Shown here: one piece after another, positions 39,882 through 47,602 of the stretch | Layout: every line of letters starts with the position of its first letter | Numbering within the stretch: position 1 is the stretch's first letter | NCBI RefSeq assembly: GCF_013522725.1 | Contig: NZ_JAAMRF010000006.1 | Location: 1-64,000 of the forward strand | From: Stutzerimonas azotifigens | Lineage (GTDB): Bacteria > Pseudomonadota > Gammaproteobacteria > Pseudomonadales > Pseudomonadaceae | Reading direction: 5' to 3' | DNA length: 64,000 nt | Notes under the pieces: generated by a model | Database searches by the model: none | Told to the model about the DNA's origin: nothing | What the model saw: only the letters and a program-made list of their open reading frames with translations | Program-made: the position numbers and the translations under genes

Positions 39882-41585
39882 ATGGCTCGCTCCAACCCGT
39901 CACGCCTTGAAGTTGCCAGCGTCCCGCAGCCCTGTCCCGGCCCGTTCCGCCTGCTGGTGCATGGCAGCGAGAATGCGGGCGTCGCGCAGCTCATCGAACG
40001 GTTACGGGGCGATCTGAGCGACGCCCGGCAACGCTTCCTGCTGAGCGATGCCGCGCAGCCGGGCCATTGGTTCGCGCAGCTGGCCGATGCCCTGCCGACG
40101 GTGCCGGTGGTGGTGGTCGATGCACGCACGGGCATCGATGCCGAGGCGCACCGCCTGGGCCTGGTCGCCTCGCTGCTCGGGGTGCGTCAACTGGTGCTGG
40201 TGGTCAACCGGATGCAGGGCATGGACTGGCGCGAGGACGCGTTCGCCCGTCTGGTACGGCGATACCGCAATTATTGCGAGCAGATCGGCATCGCCCGGCT
40301 GGTGGCCGTGCCGGTGGATGCCGGGAGCGGCGACAACCTCCACCAGCGCTCCGCCCACCTGCCCTGGTACCGCGGCAAACCCCTGCTCGAACAATTCGAA
40401 GGCTGCGCGCCGGCAGCCACCGAGCAGCCGTTGCGCCTGCGCGCGCTGCCCTGCGACGCCGACCATGCGCTGCCCCATTGCGCGCGGCTGCTGGCCGGCA
40501 CGCCGCATCCGGGCGACGAGGTGGTGGTGCTGCCGGGCGCCGAGCCGTCGCGGCTGGCCCAGCTCCAATACATCGGCTCGCCGGCCGGACCCTTGCTGCG
40601 CTTCGCCCTGGAACCCGCGCTGTCGGTATCCCCTGGCGACCTGATCGCGACGCCCCAGGCCCGCCCGGAAGTGTCCGACCAGTTCGCCGCGCACCTGTTG
40701 TGGCTGGACGAGCAACCGCTTTACCCGGGGCGACGCTACCTGCTACGCCTGGGCGAGACGCTGGTCGGCGCGCGGGTCACCGAGATCAAGCATCGGCTGC
40801 AGCCGGACAGCCTCGAACGGCATGCGGCCAAGCGCCTGAACCGCAACGACCTGGCCTTCTGCAATCTGGCATTGGACCGTGCCCTGCCCTTCGACCCGAG
40901 CGCGGAGCGGCCGGCCACCGGCACCTTCCAGCTGCTCGACCACACCAGCCAGACGACCATCGCCTGCGGCATGGTCGCCTTCGGCCTGCGGCGCGCCGCC
41001 AACATCCACCGCCACGCGATGAAGATCGACAAGGCCAGCCGCGCCGCCACCAATGCCCAGCAGCCGTGCGTGCTGTGGTTCACCGGGCTCTCCGGCTCGG
41101 GCAAGTCGACGGTCGCCGACCTGGTGGAGCAGCGCCTGCAAACCCTGGGCAAGCGCACCATGTTGCTGGACGGCGACAACGTGCGCCACGGCCTGAACCG
41201 CGACCTGGGCTTCACCGACGAGGACCGGGTCGAGAACATCCGCCGCGTCGGCGAGGTCGCCAGGCTGATGGTCGAGGCCGGGCTGATCACCCTGGTCAGC
41301 TTCATCTCGCCGTTTCGCAGCGAGCGGCAGATGGTGCGCGAGCTGCTGGAGGCCGACGAGTTCGTCGAGATCTTCGTCGACGCGTCGCTGCAAACCTGCG
41401 AAACGCGCGATCCCAAGGGTCTCTACAAGAAGGCGCGCGCCGGCCAGTTGCCCAACTTCACCGGTATCGGCAGCCCCTACGAGGCACCGCAGTCGCCCGA
41501 CCTGCGCCTGCCCGCCGACGAAGAAGATGCCGAGGCGCTCGCCGAGCGGGTGATCGACCATCTGCGCCAGCGCGCGATGATCTAG
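39882..41585 (+). CDS. APS kinase fused to a degenerate CysN-like GTPase domain
   Basis: A 567-residue fusion. The C-terminal APS kinase (about residues 385-567) is intact: P-loop GLSGSGKST (about 401-409), D-G-D-N-V-R-H-G-L, I-S-P-F-R-S-E-R and DPKGLYKKARAGQLPNFTGI. It makes PAPS from APS. The N-terminal CysN-like region keeps V-V-D-A-R-T-G, A-S-L-L-G-V and L-P-W-Y-R-G but has lost the GTPase machinery: the P-loop reads G-S-E-N-A-G-V-A-Q-L, the switch I region is deleted, DTPGH became D-A-A-Q-P-G-H and NKMD became N-R-M-Q. Domains II-III (about 180-370) remain. No cysD is nearby. Canonical CysNC has about 630 residues. Confidence 0.85.
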   Translation: MARSNPSRLEVASVPQPCPGPFRLLVHGSENAGVAQLIERLRGDLSDARQRFLLSDAAQPGHWFAQLADALPTVPVVVVDARTGIDAEAHRLGLVASLLGVRQLVLVVNRMQGMDWREDAFARLVRRYRNYCEQIGIARLVAVPVDAGSGDNLHQRSAHLPWYRGKPLLEQFEGCAPAATEQPLRLRALPCDADHALPHCARLLAGTPHPGDEVVVLPGAEPSRLAQLQYIGSPAGPLLRFALEPALSVSPGDLIATPQARPEVSDQFAAHLLWLDEQPLYPGRRYLLRLGETLVGARVTEIKHRLQPDSLERHAAKRLNRNDLAFCNLALDRALPFDPSAERPATGTFQLLDHTSQTTIACGMVAFGLRRAANIHRHAMKIDKASRAATNAQQPCVLWFTGLSGSGKSTVADLVEQRLQTLGKRTMLLDGDNVRHGLNRDLGFTDEDRVENIRRVGEVARLMVEAGLITLVSFISPFRSERQMVRELLEADEFVEIFVDASLQTCETRDPKGLYKKARAGQLPNFTGIGSPYEAPQSPDLRLPADEEDAEALAERVIDHLRQRAMI

Positions 41586-41728
41586 GTCTTTGCGCCGGGC
41601 CGTCGCCCGTCTGTCCTCCCGTCGCCATCGGCACTGATAGGATGGCGCCATCGCAATGTCCAACCTTTTAGCCAACCACTGCCTTCCAGCGGCTGGCTTG
41701 CCCGCCACGATCAGAAGAGGCGTCGATC

Positions 41729-44158
41729 ATGCGCAAGGTCGAAGTCAAGCAACGCTCATCCCTCAAGCAGGAGCGGCTCAAACGTTTCCTCGACTGGGCC
41801 AGCGAGCGATATCCCGAATTCAATCCGAAGAAGAACCACCAGGAAAAATGGTTCACCGTCTACGTCGGCTACCAGCCACCGGCCATAGGCCGCGCCGCCA
41901 AGGCGTTCTGGCTCGGCCTGGAGCCGGAGACGGTGGACGCCGTCCTGCAGGAGCCGGCCGGATTGTTCGGCCGGCTACTGAATCGCGATGTCAACGATTT
42001 CCAGTGCCCGGTCGATCTGTTCGGCAGCGAGAAGCCCTTCAGCCTAGGCTCTGTTCAGGGCCTGCTGGAGCCCGACTGGGCCTTTCGTATCCCCGATAGC
42101 GCCACACCCGAGGCCTTCGACGAGAACGCCCGGCTGGCCGTCCAGGGCGTGGTCCGCGAACGCCTGCGCATGCTCGAAGCGCCGTTCGCACGGATGACCG
42201 AGCAAGAGCGCGCCCAGGTGCTGGAGCGAATACCCACCGCGTTCCCCCGGCTCGAGGAGTTCGCGTCCAGGGCCTTCGACATCCTCAACGAGATCCGGCA
42301 TGAGCTGCGCTACGTGGTGCAGTTGCGCCAGGGCGACCTCTCGCTCGAGGTGCAGCGGCGCATCCCCGGCGGCCAGGACCACCTGCTCAGCGACCAGGAA
42401 GTCCAGGCCTGGAAGGCCCGCGACGAGGACGAACTGCGCGCCAAGTTCGACCTGATGCTCAGTGAAGCCCAGGGCTTCGACCTGCAACTGCTCGAACACA
42501 AGCGGCTGACCGAGCTTTTCTGGCTGGAGCCGCACAAGCTGCGCAAGGCGCTTCGCCGGGAACGCCAGCAGCATGAGGAAAAGATGGCGTTTGCCGTCCT
42601 GCTGGAGAACAACCCGCGCTTCGTCCACTACCACAAGCTCTACCCGGCGCGCCGGCTGACCCGCAAATGGACCGCGCTGCTGGGCCCGACCAACAGCGGC
42701 AAGACCTACCGCGCCATCGAGGCGATGACCTCGGTGAAGCACGCCATCTACCTGTCTCCCCTGCGGCTGATGGCGCTGGAGAACCAGGAGCGCATCGAGT
42801 CGATGGGCGTGCCTTGCTCGTTGGTCACCGGCGAGGAGGAAATCATCCGCGAAGGCGCCACCCACTTCTGCTGCACGGTGGAGGAGTTCGCCCGCTTCCG
42901 TCATCAGCACTGGGACGTGGTGGTGGTCGACGAAGTGCAATTGCTGGCCGACTCGCAACGTGGCTGGGCCTGGGTCGATGCGCTGGTGAGCGCCTACACG
43001 CCGGAGCTGATGATGACCGGCCCGGCGCTGATCGAGCCGTCGCTCAAGACGCTTTGCGAGCTGTGCGAAGACCGCCTGGTGATCCAGCGCACCAAACGCC
43101 TCTCCCCGGTCGACGTGGCCCGCCACTCCACCACGCTCAAGCACCTGGAGGAAGGCTCGATGCTGGTGGCCTTCAGCCGCAAGACCGTGCTCGAACTCAA
43201 GGGCCTGCTGGAAATGACCGGTAAGAGCGTCGCGGTGGTCTACGGCGCCCTCTCGCCTGAGGTGCGCCGGGAGCAGGCGCGTCGCTTCCGAGAAGGCGAA
43301 GCGCAGATCATGGTCGCCACCGACGCGGTGGGCATGGGGCTGAACCTGCCGGCCCACACGCTGTGCTTCTACACCGACGAGAAGTACGACGGCATCGAGA
43401 ATCGTCAGCTCAGGGTGCAGGAGGTCAAGCAGATCGGCGGGCGTGCCGGGCGCTTCGGCCACCACGACAACGGCACCATCACCGCCCTCGACCCGGGCGT
43501 GCTCAAGAACATCAAGCGGCTGTTCAACAGCCCGGACCTGCCGGTGGATCTGTCGCAGTTCCAGGTGCGCCCGTCCATCGACCACCTGACCGCCATCGCC
43601 GAGCTGATGAACGAGCCCAGCCTGATGCGTGCCTGGCTGACCTTCAACCGCAACATCAACTACGGCGCGGCCTTCGTTTCGGTGCTGCCGGACGAGCTGG
43701 CGCAGTGGATCGAGCTGATCGACGACCCAGCCATCGACATGTGGTTGCGCTGGGTATTCGCCTGCACGCCGATCCGCGGCGGCCTGGAAAGCCCCGCCAG
43801 CGGCTTCGCCCAGCAGTGGCTCAAGCGTGTCGCCGCGGGCCAGGCGGTGGACCTGCCGCGGCTGATCATCAACGCCGACCTGGCCACGCTGGAGAGCTCG
43901 CTGCACGTCATCGAGACCTACCTGCATTTGGCCCGCGCCTTGCCAGAACGCTTTCCTCAGGTGGAAAAAGGCGAACAACACCGGCGCCTGCTCAACGATG
44001 CGATTACCCAGGAGCTGTCCCGCGAACGGCGACCGCGAAGATCCGATCAACGACGCCTGTCGGGCGAAAGCAAGGCCTGTAAACGCTGCGGCGGCCCCAT
44101 GCCTCTGCTCGACCGCAAGTTCCGCCTGTGTCAGGCCTGCTGGCGCGAGCAGCGGTGA
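41729..44158 (+). CDS. Suv3-like ATP-dependent RNA helicase with C-terminal zinc ribbon
   Basis: An 809-residue helicase. An uncharacterised N-terminal region covers residues 1-310. The Suv3-type core has motif I G-P-T-N-S-G-K-T (about 320-327), motif II D-E-V-Q (about 400-403, the Suv3 variant of DEAD), and motif VI Q-I-G-G-R-A-G-R-F-G (about 568-577). A Suv3 C-terminal helical domain follows, and the end (about 783-803) has C-K-R-C ... C-Q-A-C, a four-cysteine zinc ribbon. Mitochondrial Suv3 works in the RNA degradosome; the bacterial role is less clear. It stands alone, 143 bp after the sulfation cluster. Confidence 0.85.
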   Translation: MRKVEVKQRSSLKQERLKRFLDWASERYPEFNPKKNHQEKWFTVYVGYQPPAIGRAAKAFWLGLEPETVDAVLQEPAGLFGRLLNRDVNDFQCPVDLFGSEKPFSLGSVQGLLEPDWAFRIPDSATPEAFDENARLAVQGVVRERLRMLEAPFARMTEQERAQVLERIPTAFPRLEEFASRAFDILNEIRHELRYVVQLRQGDLSLEVQRRIPGGQDHLLSDQEVQAWKARDEDELRAKFDLMLSEAQGFDLQLLEHKRLTELFWLEPHKLRKALRRERQQHEEKMAFAVLLENNPRFVHYHKLYPARRLTRKWTALLGPTNSGKTYRAIEAMTSVKHAIYLSPLRLMALENQERIESMGVPCSLVTGEEEIIREGATHFCCTVEEFARFRHQHWDVVVVDEVQLLADSQRGWAWVDALVSAYTPELMMTGPALIEPSLKTLCELCEDRLVIQRTKRLSPVDVARHSTTLKHLEEGSMLVAFSRKTVLELKGLLEMTGKSVAVVYGALSPEVRREQARRFREGEAQIMVATDAVGMGLNLPAHTLCFYTDEKYDGIENRQLRVQEVKQIGGRAGRFGHHDNGTITALDPGVLKNIKRLFNSPDLPVDLSQFQVRPSIDHLTAIAELMNEPSLMRAWLTFNRNINYGAAFVSVLPDELAQWIELIDDPAIDMWLRWVFACTPIRGGLESPASGFAQQWLKRVAAGQAVDLPRLIINADLATLESSLHVIETYLHLARALPERFPQVEKGEQHRRLLNDAITQELSRERRPRRSDQRRLSGESKACKRCGGPMPLLDRKFRLCQACWREQR

Positions 44159-44309
44159 CCGGGGCGTTCATCTTCCCCAACAATTGAGGTTGAACCATCA
44201 CGCCCCGTCTTGCGCCCAATAGTCAGGAGCGCGTGAACCGAGGCGCCGGCCACCGGCGTTCACGCCATCGAACGCAGCGGATGGCTGCCCCCTGACCCAG
44301 AGGTGAGAG

Positions 44310-44906
44310 ATGACCCAGATTCTGATTGCCGCATTCGACCGCTACGAACAAGCCGAAAAGGTCAAAGCCGAGCTGACGTCCCAGGGCGTGGCCGGCGAGG
44401 ACATCCAGATTTCCGCATCGAGCAACCCGGACATGGTGAAGAGCAGCCAGGTCGAGGTCACTCACGATGTCACCAAGCGCGAAGACTCGCTCAGCGAGCG
44501 GGTCACCAATTTCTTCCATTCGGTCTTCGGTGACGACTCGGACAAACACGCAGGAGGCTATTCCGACGCCATGCACCGCGGCTCGACCATCGTCACGGTG
44601 AGCGTCGCCGACGAGTCGCGCGTCTCGCTGGTCGAAGAGGTGATGAACCGCAACGGCGCCATCGACATCGACGAACAGAGCGATCGCGGAACGGACGGCG
44701 ATAGCCGGCCGGCCACCGCGAGCACCGCAGCCCTGACCACGGGCTACCCGGACGCCACCTCGGTCAGCGTAGGGACGAGCGAAGTCGAGAACACGCGCGT
44801 CTCGGATATCGCCTCGGACGATGCGAACATCCCCGGGCGCTCGGAGAACGAGCGCGCGTCCGGCCGCGACAACACCGCCGGACGGGTGCGCGTGGTGCCG
44901 CGATAA
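44310..44906 (+). CDS. YflT/general-stress-17M-like domain protein
   Basis: A 198-residue soluble protein. The N-terminal part (about residues 1-115) opens I-L-I-A-A-F-D-R-Y-E-Q-A-E-K-V-K-A-E-L and has the paired strand R-G-S-T-I-V-T-V-S-V (about 90-99), a ferredoxin-like pattern as in the YflT stress-protein domain. The remaining 80 residues are acidic, S/T/D-rich and probably disordered. AGAGGTGAG precedes the ATG. Probably a stress-response protein; mechanism unknown. A terminator follows at once. Confidence 0.65.
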   Translation: MTQILIAAFDRYEQAEKVKAELTSQGVAGEDIQISASSNPDMVKSSQVEVTHDVTKREDSLSERVTNFFHSVFGDDSDKHAGGYSDAMHRGSTIVTVSVADESRVSLVEEVMNRNGAIDIDEQSDRGTDGDSRPATASTAALTTGYPDATSVSVGTSEVENTRVSDIASDDANIPGRSENERASGRDNTAGRVRVVPR

Positions 44907-44921
44907 CGAGCTACAGGCAAA

Positions 44922-44949
44922 GAAAAAGGGGGCCTAGGCCCCTTTTTTC
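44922..44949. terminator. Bidirectional intrinsic terminator
   Basis: AAAAAGGGGCC(TA)GGCCCCTTTTTT-type hairpin: a G-run/C-run stem flanked by A and T runs, between two converging genes. The stop codon of the minus-strand lipoprotein gene directly abuts it. Confidence 0.9.
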
Positions 44950-45393
44950 TTATTTGGCGTTGGCGAAGTATTCGCGAGCACGCTGCTGTTCGGCTGCCGT
45001 CGGACGGTAGCTGACCCACTCGTCCTCGGCGCGCTTCTTGTAGCGCACCACGCCTTCTTCGGCATCGAACTCATAGAACGGGTAGACCTCGCGCAGGTTG
45101 TAGAACAGCGCCGGTGCGAAGAACAGGATGTCGGCGACCAGGTAGCCGTTGTTGAACTTCAGCGGAACCAGGCCGTACATCGGCTCGCCGTCGGCGCGGG
45201 TGGCCTTGAAGCGGTATTGCCCGAAGCTGGTCGTCTTGTAGGTTTTTTCCACCGGGGCAGCCAGAACGAGCGGCGCATCCTGGTTGATGGCAACCGCCAG
45301 CTGCGGGTCAGCCGAACGCAGGCTGGTGGTGGCGGTACAGGCGCTGAGGAAGACGGCGCCGAGGGTCACGGCGAAGAACTGCTTGGCTTTCAT
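44950..45393 (-). CDS. Putative lipoprotein of unknown function
   Basis: A 147-residue lipoprotein: signal peptide with lipobox L-S-A-C at residues 16-19 (cysteine 19). The mature part contains paired strands, the hydrophobic stretch N-N-G-Y-L-V-A-D-I-L-F-F-A-P-A-L-F-Y-N-L (about 81-100) and R-E-V-Y-P-F-Y-E-F-D. This resembles small pseudomonad lipoproteins of unknown role. The start is ATG 45393 (A-C-G-G-A spacing is better than for the ATG two codons upstream). Confidence 0.7.
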   Translation of the reverse strand: MKAKQFFAVTLGAVFLSACTATTSLRSADPQLAVAINQDAPLVLAAPVEKTYKTTSFGQYRFKATRADGEPMYGLVPLKFNNGYLVADILFFAPALFYNLREVYPFYEFDAEEGVVRYKKRAEDEWVSYRPTAAEQQRAREYFANAK

Positions 45394-45600
45394 GATCATT
45401 CCGTTTGATTTCGGGGAAGCGATGGACGACTCGTCCAGCTGTAGCCAGCTCAGCAGGTCCATTGCGGGCGCGGACTATACCGATATGGCCTATCAAGGCA
45501 AATAGCCATCATCGACATTCGATAACGCGTTCTCGCCTTTTCACCTTTTCATCGAACGCCTCCTTACCTCATTCGCCTCGATAAATATTTCTAAATGTTA

Positions 45601-45653
45601 CTAGGCAACTACCTGCCTAGGCAGTAATGTGTCACCCATTATTTGCCTAGGCA
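45601..45653 (+). promoter_or_regulatory. Phased MarR operators upstream of the efflux operon
   Basis: Two identical perfect palindromes, TGCCTAGGCA, at 45614-45623 and 45644-45653, are centred 30 bp apart, close to three helical turns. A third, half-matching copy (CTAGGCA at 45601-45607) lies 16 bp upstream of the first. The second ends 10 bp before the marR start. They are the probable self-operators of the MarR protein and would control the whole operon. Confidence 0.8.
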
Positions 45654-45663
45654 GTTATCCTCC

Positions 45664-46134
45664 ATGCCGCATTTCGACCGCAACAACTACCCCGTCGAAC
45701 AATCGCTCGGCCATCTCATCGCGCTGATCAACCAGCTCAAGGACCGCATCCTCGAGCGGCACCTGAGCGACCACGAACTCACCGCCGCCCAGTTCAAGGT
45801 GGTGTTGCTGATGAACCGGCGCTTCGCCTCCACGCCTGCCGAACTCTGCCGCGCCCTGAGCCTGGACAGCGGCGCCATGACCCGCATGCTCGACCGTCTG
45901 GAAACCAAGGGCCTTCTGCGCCGCGAGCGCTCCAGTACCGATCGGCGCCAGGTGCAGCTGGTGCTCACCGATCGCGGCCAGGCCCTGGGCGAGCGGGTCC
46001 CGGAAATCGCAGCCGATTCCATGAACGAGCTCACCGAGTGCCTGAGCGCCGCCGAGGTCAGCGAATTCCAGCGGATTCTGACGAAGATGCTCAGCGCCGC
46101 CGACGCGCTGCCGCAACCCCGAGGAGATGCCTGA
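45664..46134 (+). CDS. MarR-family repressor of the EmrAB-type operon
   Basis: A 156-residue winged-helix repressor. DNA-binding region: T-P-A-E-L-C-R-A-L-S-L-D-S-G-A-M-T-R-M-L-D-R-L-E (about residues 57-80) and R-R-E-R-S-S-T-D-R-R-Q-V-Q-L-V-L-T-D-R-G (wing, about 85-104). It resembles EmrR/MprA, which binds hydrophobic drugs and derepresses efflux. No clear Shine-Dalgarno precedes the ATG. The stop (46132-46134) ends 1 bp before the next gene's likely GTG start. Two phased palindromes lie upstream. Confidence 0.88.
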   Translation: MPHFDRNNYPVEQSLGHLIALINQLKDRILERHLSDHELTAAQFKVVLLMNRRFASTPAELCRALSLDSGAMTRMLDRLETKGLLRRERSSTDRRQVQLVLTDRGQALGERVPEIAADSMNELTECLSAAEVSEFQRILTKMLSAADALPQPRGDA

Positions 46135-46135
46135 C

Positions 46136-47593
46136 GTGAACTGCCTTTCCCGCCCACTGAGCCTGCTGACGGCCGCCCTGCTGCTGACCGGCTGCGCATC
46201 CTTCGAAGGACTGCACAGCGAGGGCAAACTGATCGATCCCGCCTCGCTCGAGGCCGAGCGCAGCCTGGGCGCTTCCCTCTCCCCGGCCGCCTGGCCGCGC
46301 CAGGACTGGTGGAACCGGCTCGGCGACGCCCAGCTCGATGCCCTGATCCAGGAAGCGCTGCAGTCCAGCCCTGACCTGCAGGTCGCCGACGCCCGCGCCC
46401 GCCAGGCCAGCGCGGCGGTACTGGCGGCGGACGCTGCGCGCCAGCCGCGGCTCGATGCCAACGGCGGCATTACCCGCTCGCGGCTGTCGCGTGTCGACGA
46501 TCCGCTGGGCCAGGGCGAGCGCTACAGCACCCTGCGCAGCCTGTCGCTGGATGCGGGCTATACGTTCGATCTCTGGGGCGGCCAGCGCGCCGCCTGGGAA
46601 GCGGCCGTCGGCCAGGCCCAGGCCAGCGAAGTGGACCGTCAGGACGCTCGTCTGAGCCTGGCTTCGCAGGTCGCCCGGGCCTACAACGCGCTGGGCCTGG
46701 CGTACGCCACCCAGGACATCGCCGAGCAGGATCTCAAGCGCAACCGGGACATCCTGCAGATGTCCCAGGGCCGGGTCGATGCCGGGCTCGACAGCGAGTA
46801 CCAGTTGCAGCAGACCCAGAGCCTGGAAGCGGCGGCCGAAGCGGCCCTGACCGATGCCAGGCAACAGGTCGAAAGCGCACGCATCCGTCTGGCCGTGCTG
46901 CTGGGCAAAGGCCCCGATCGCGGCGACTCGCTACCGCGCCCCCGGCTGATCGCCCCCACGGCGGTAACCCTGCCTGCGGAGCTGCCAGCCGAACTGCTCG
47001 GACGTCGTCCGGATCTGGTCGCGGCACGCTGGCGGGTGGAAGCGGCGAACAAGCAGATCGCCGCGAGCAAGGCCAACTTCTATCCCAACCTCAACCTGAG
47101 CGCCGCCGCGGGCAGCAAGTCGCTGTTGGGCGATGCGCTGTTCGGCTCGGCGAGCCGCTTCTTCAGCATCGGCCCGGCGCTGTCGCTGCCGATCTTCGAT
47201 GGCGGCCGACTGCGCGCCGACCTGGCCGGTCGGGATGCCGACTACGACCTGGCGGTGGCGCAGTACAACCAGACCCTGGTGGGCGCGCTGGGCGATATCG
47301 GCGAACGCATCAGTCGGCTGCGCTCGCTCGAGCAGCAGATCGCTCAGCAGCAACGTGCCCGCGACATCGCCGAGCATTCCTATGAACTGGCGCTGGAGCG
47401 CTATTCGGACGGCATCGGCAGTTACCTGGACGCGCTGAGCGTTCAACAGCAGCTGCTGCAGGCCGACCGCCAGCTGGCGAGCCTCAATGCCGAGCGCGTC
47501 GACGGCTCCGTGCTGCTGATGCAGGCGCTCGGAGGCGGCTTCGAGCCGTCCATGCCGCTACCCGCCTCTGCCAATACCCCTGTTCAACGCTGA
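46136..47593 (+). CDS. NodT-family outer-membrane efflux lipoprotein
   Basis: A 485-residue TolC-like channel. Lipobox L-T-G-C at about residues 16-19, then two tandem TolC-type repeats (about 60-250 and 270-470), with W-W-N-R-L-G-D-A-Q-L-D-A-L-I, L-L-G-R-R-P-D-L-V-A-A-R-W-R-V-E-A-A (about 283-300), F-Y-P-N-L-N-L-S-A and P-I-F-D-G-G-R-L as family marks. I prefer the GTG at 46136, since GAGGAG lies 9 bases before it; an ATG at 46127 sits too close to that site. It supplies the outer-membrane exit for the EmrAB pump encoded next. Confidence 0.88.
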   Translation: MNCLSRPLSLLTAALLLTGCASFEGLHSEGKLIDPASLEAERSLGASLSPAAWPRQDWWNRLGDAQLDALIQEALQSSPDLQVADARARQASAAVLAADAARQPRLDANGGITRSRLSRVDDPLGQGERYSTLRSLSLDAGYTFDLWGGQRAAWEAAVGQAQASEVDRQDARLSLASQVARAYNALGLAYATQDIAEQDLKRNRDILQMSQGRVDAGLDSEYQLQQTQSLEAAAEAALTDARQQVESARIRLAVLLGKGPDRGDSLPRPRLIAPTAVTLPAELPAELLGRRPDLVAARWRVEAANKQIAASKANFYPNLNLSAAAGSKSLLGDALFGSASRFFSIGPALSLPIFDGGRLRADLAGRDADYDLAVAQYNQTLVGALGDIGERISRLRSLEQQIAQQQRARDIAEHSYELALERYSDGIGSYLDALSVQQQLLQADRQLASLNAERVDGSVLLMQALGGGFEPSMPLPASANTPVQR

Positions 47594-47602
47594 GTACCGA
47601 CC

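Noticed and set aside
40067..41671. A 534-codon frame inside the APS-kinase fusion in another plus frame
   Set aside because: Composition is dominated by R, A, G and P, and the true frame carries CysN remnants and the full APS kinase domain.
42044..44050. A 668-codon minus-strand frame opposite the Suv3-like helicase
   Set aside because: The plus-strand frame shows complete helicase motifs. The antisense product is rich in H, Q, V and R with no domain.
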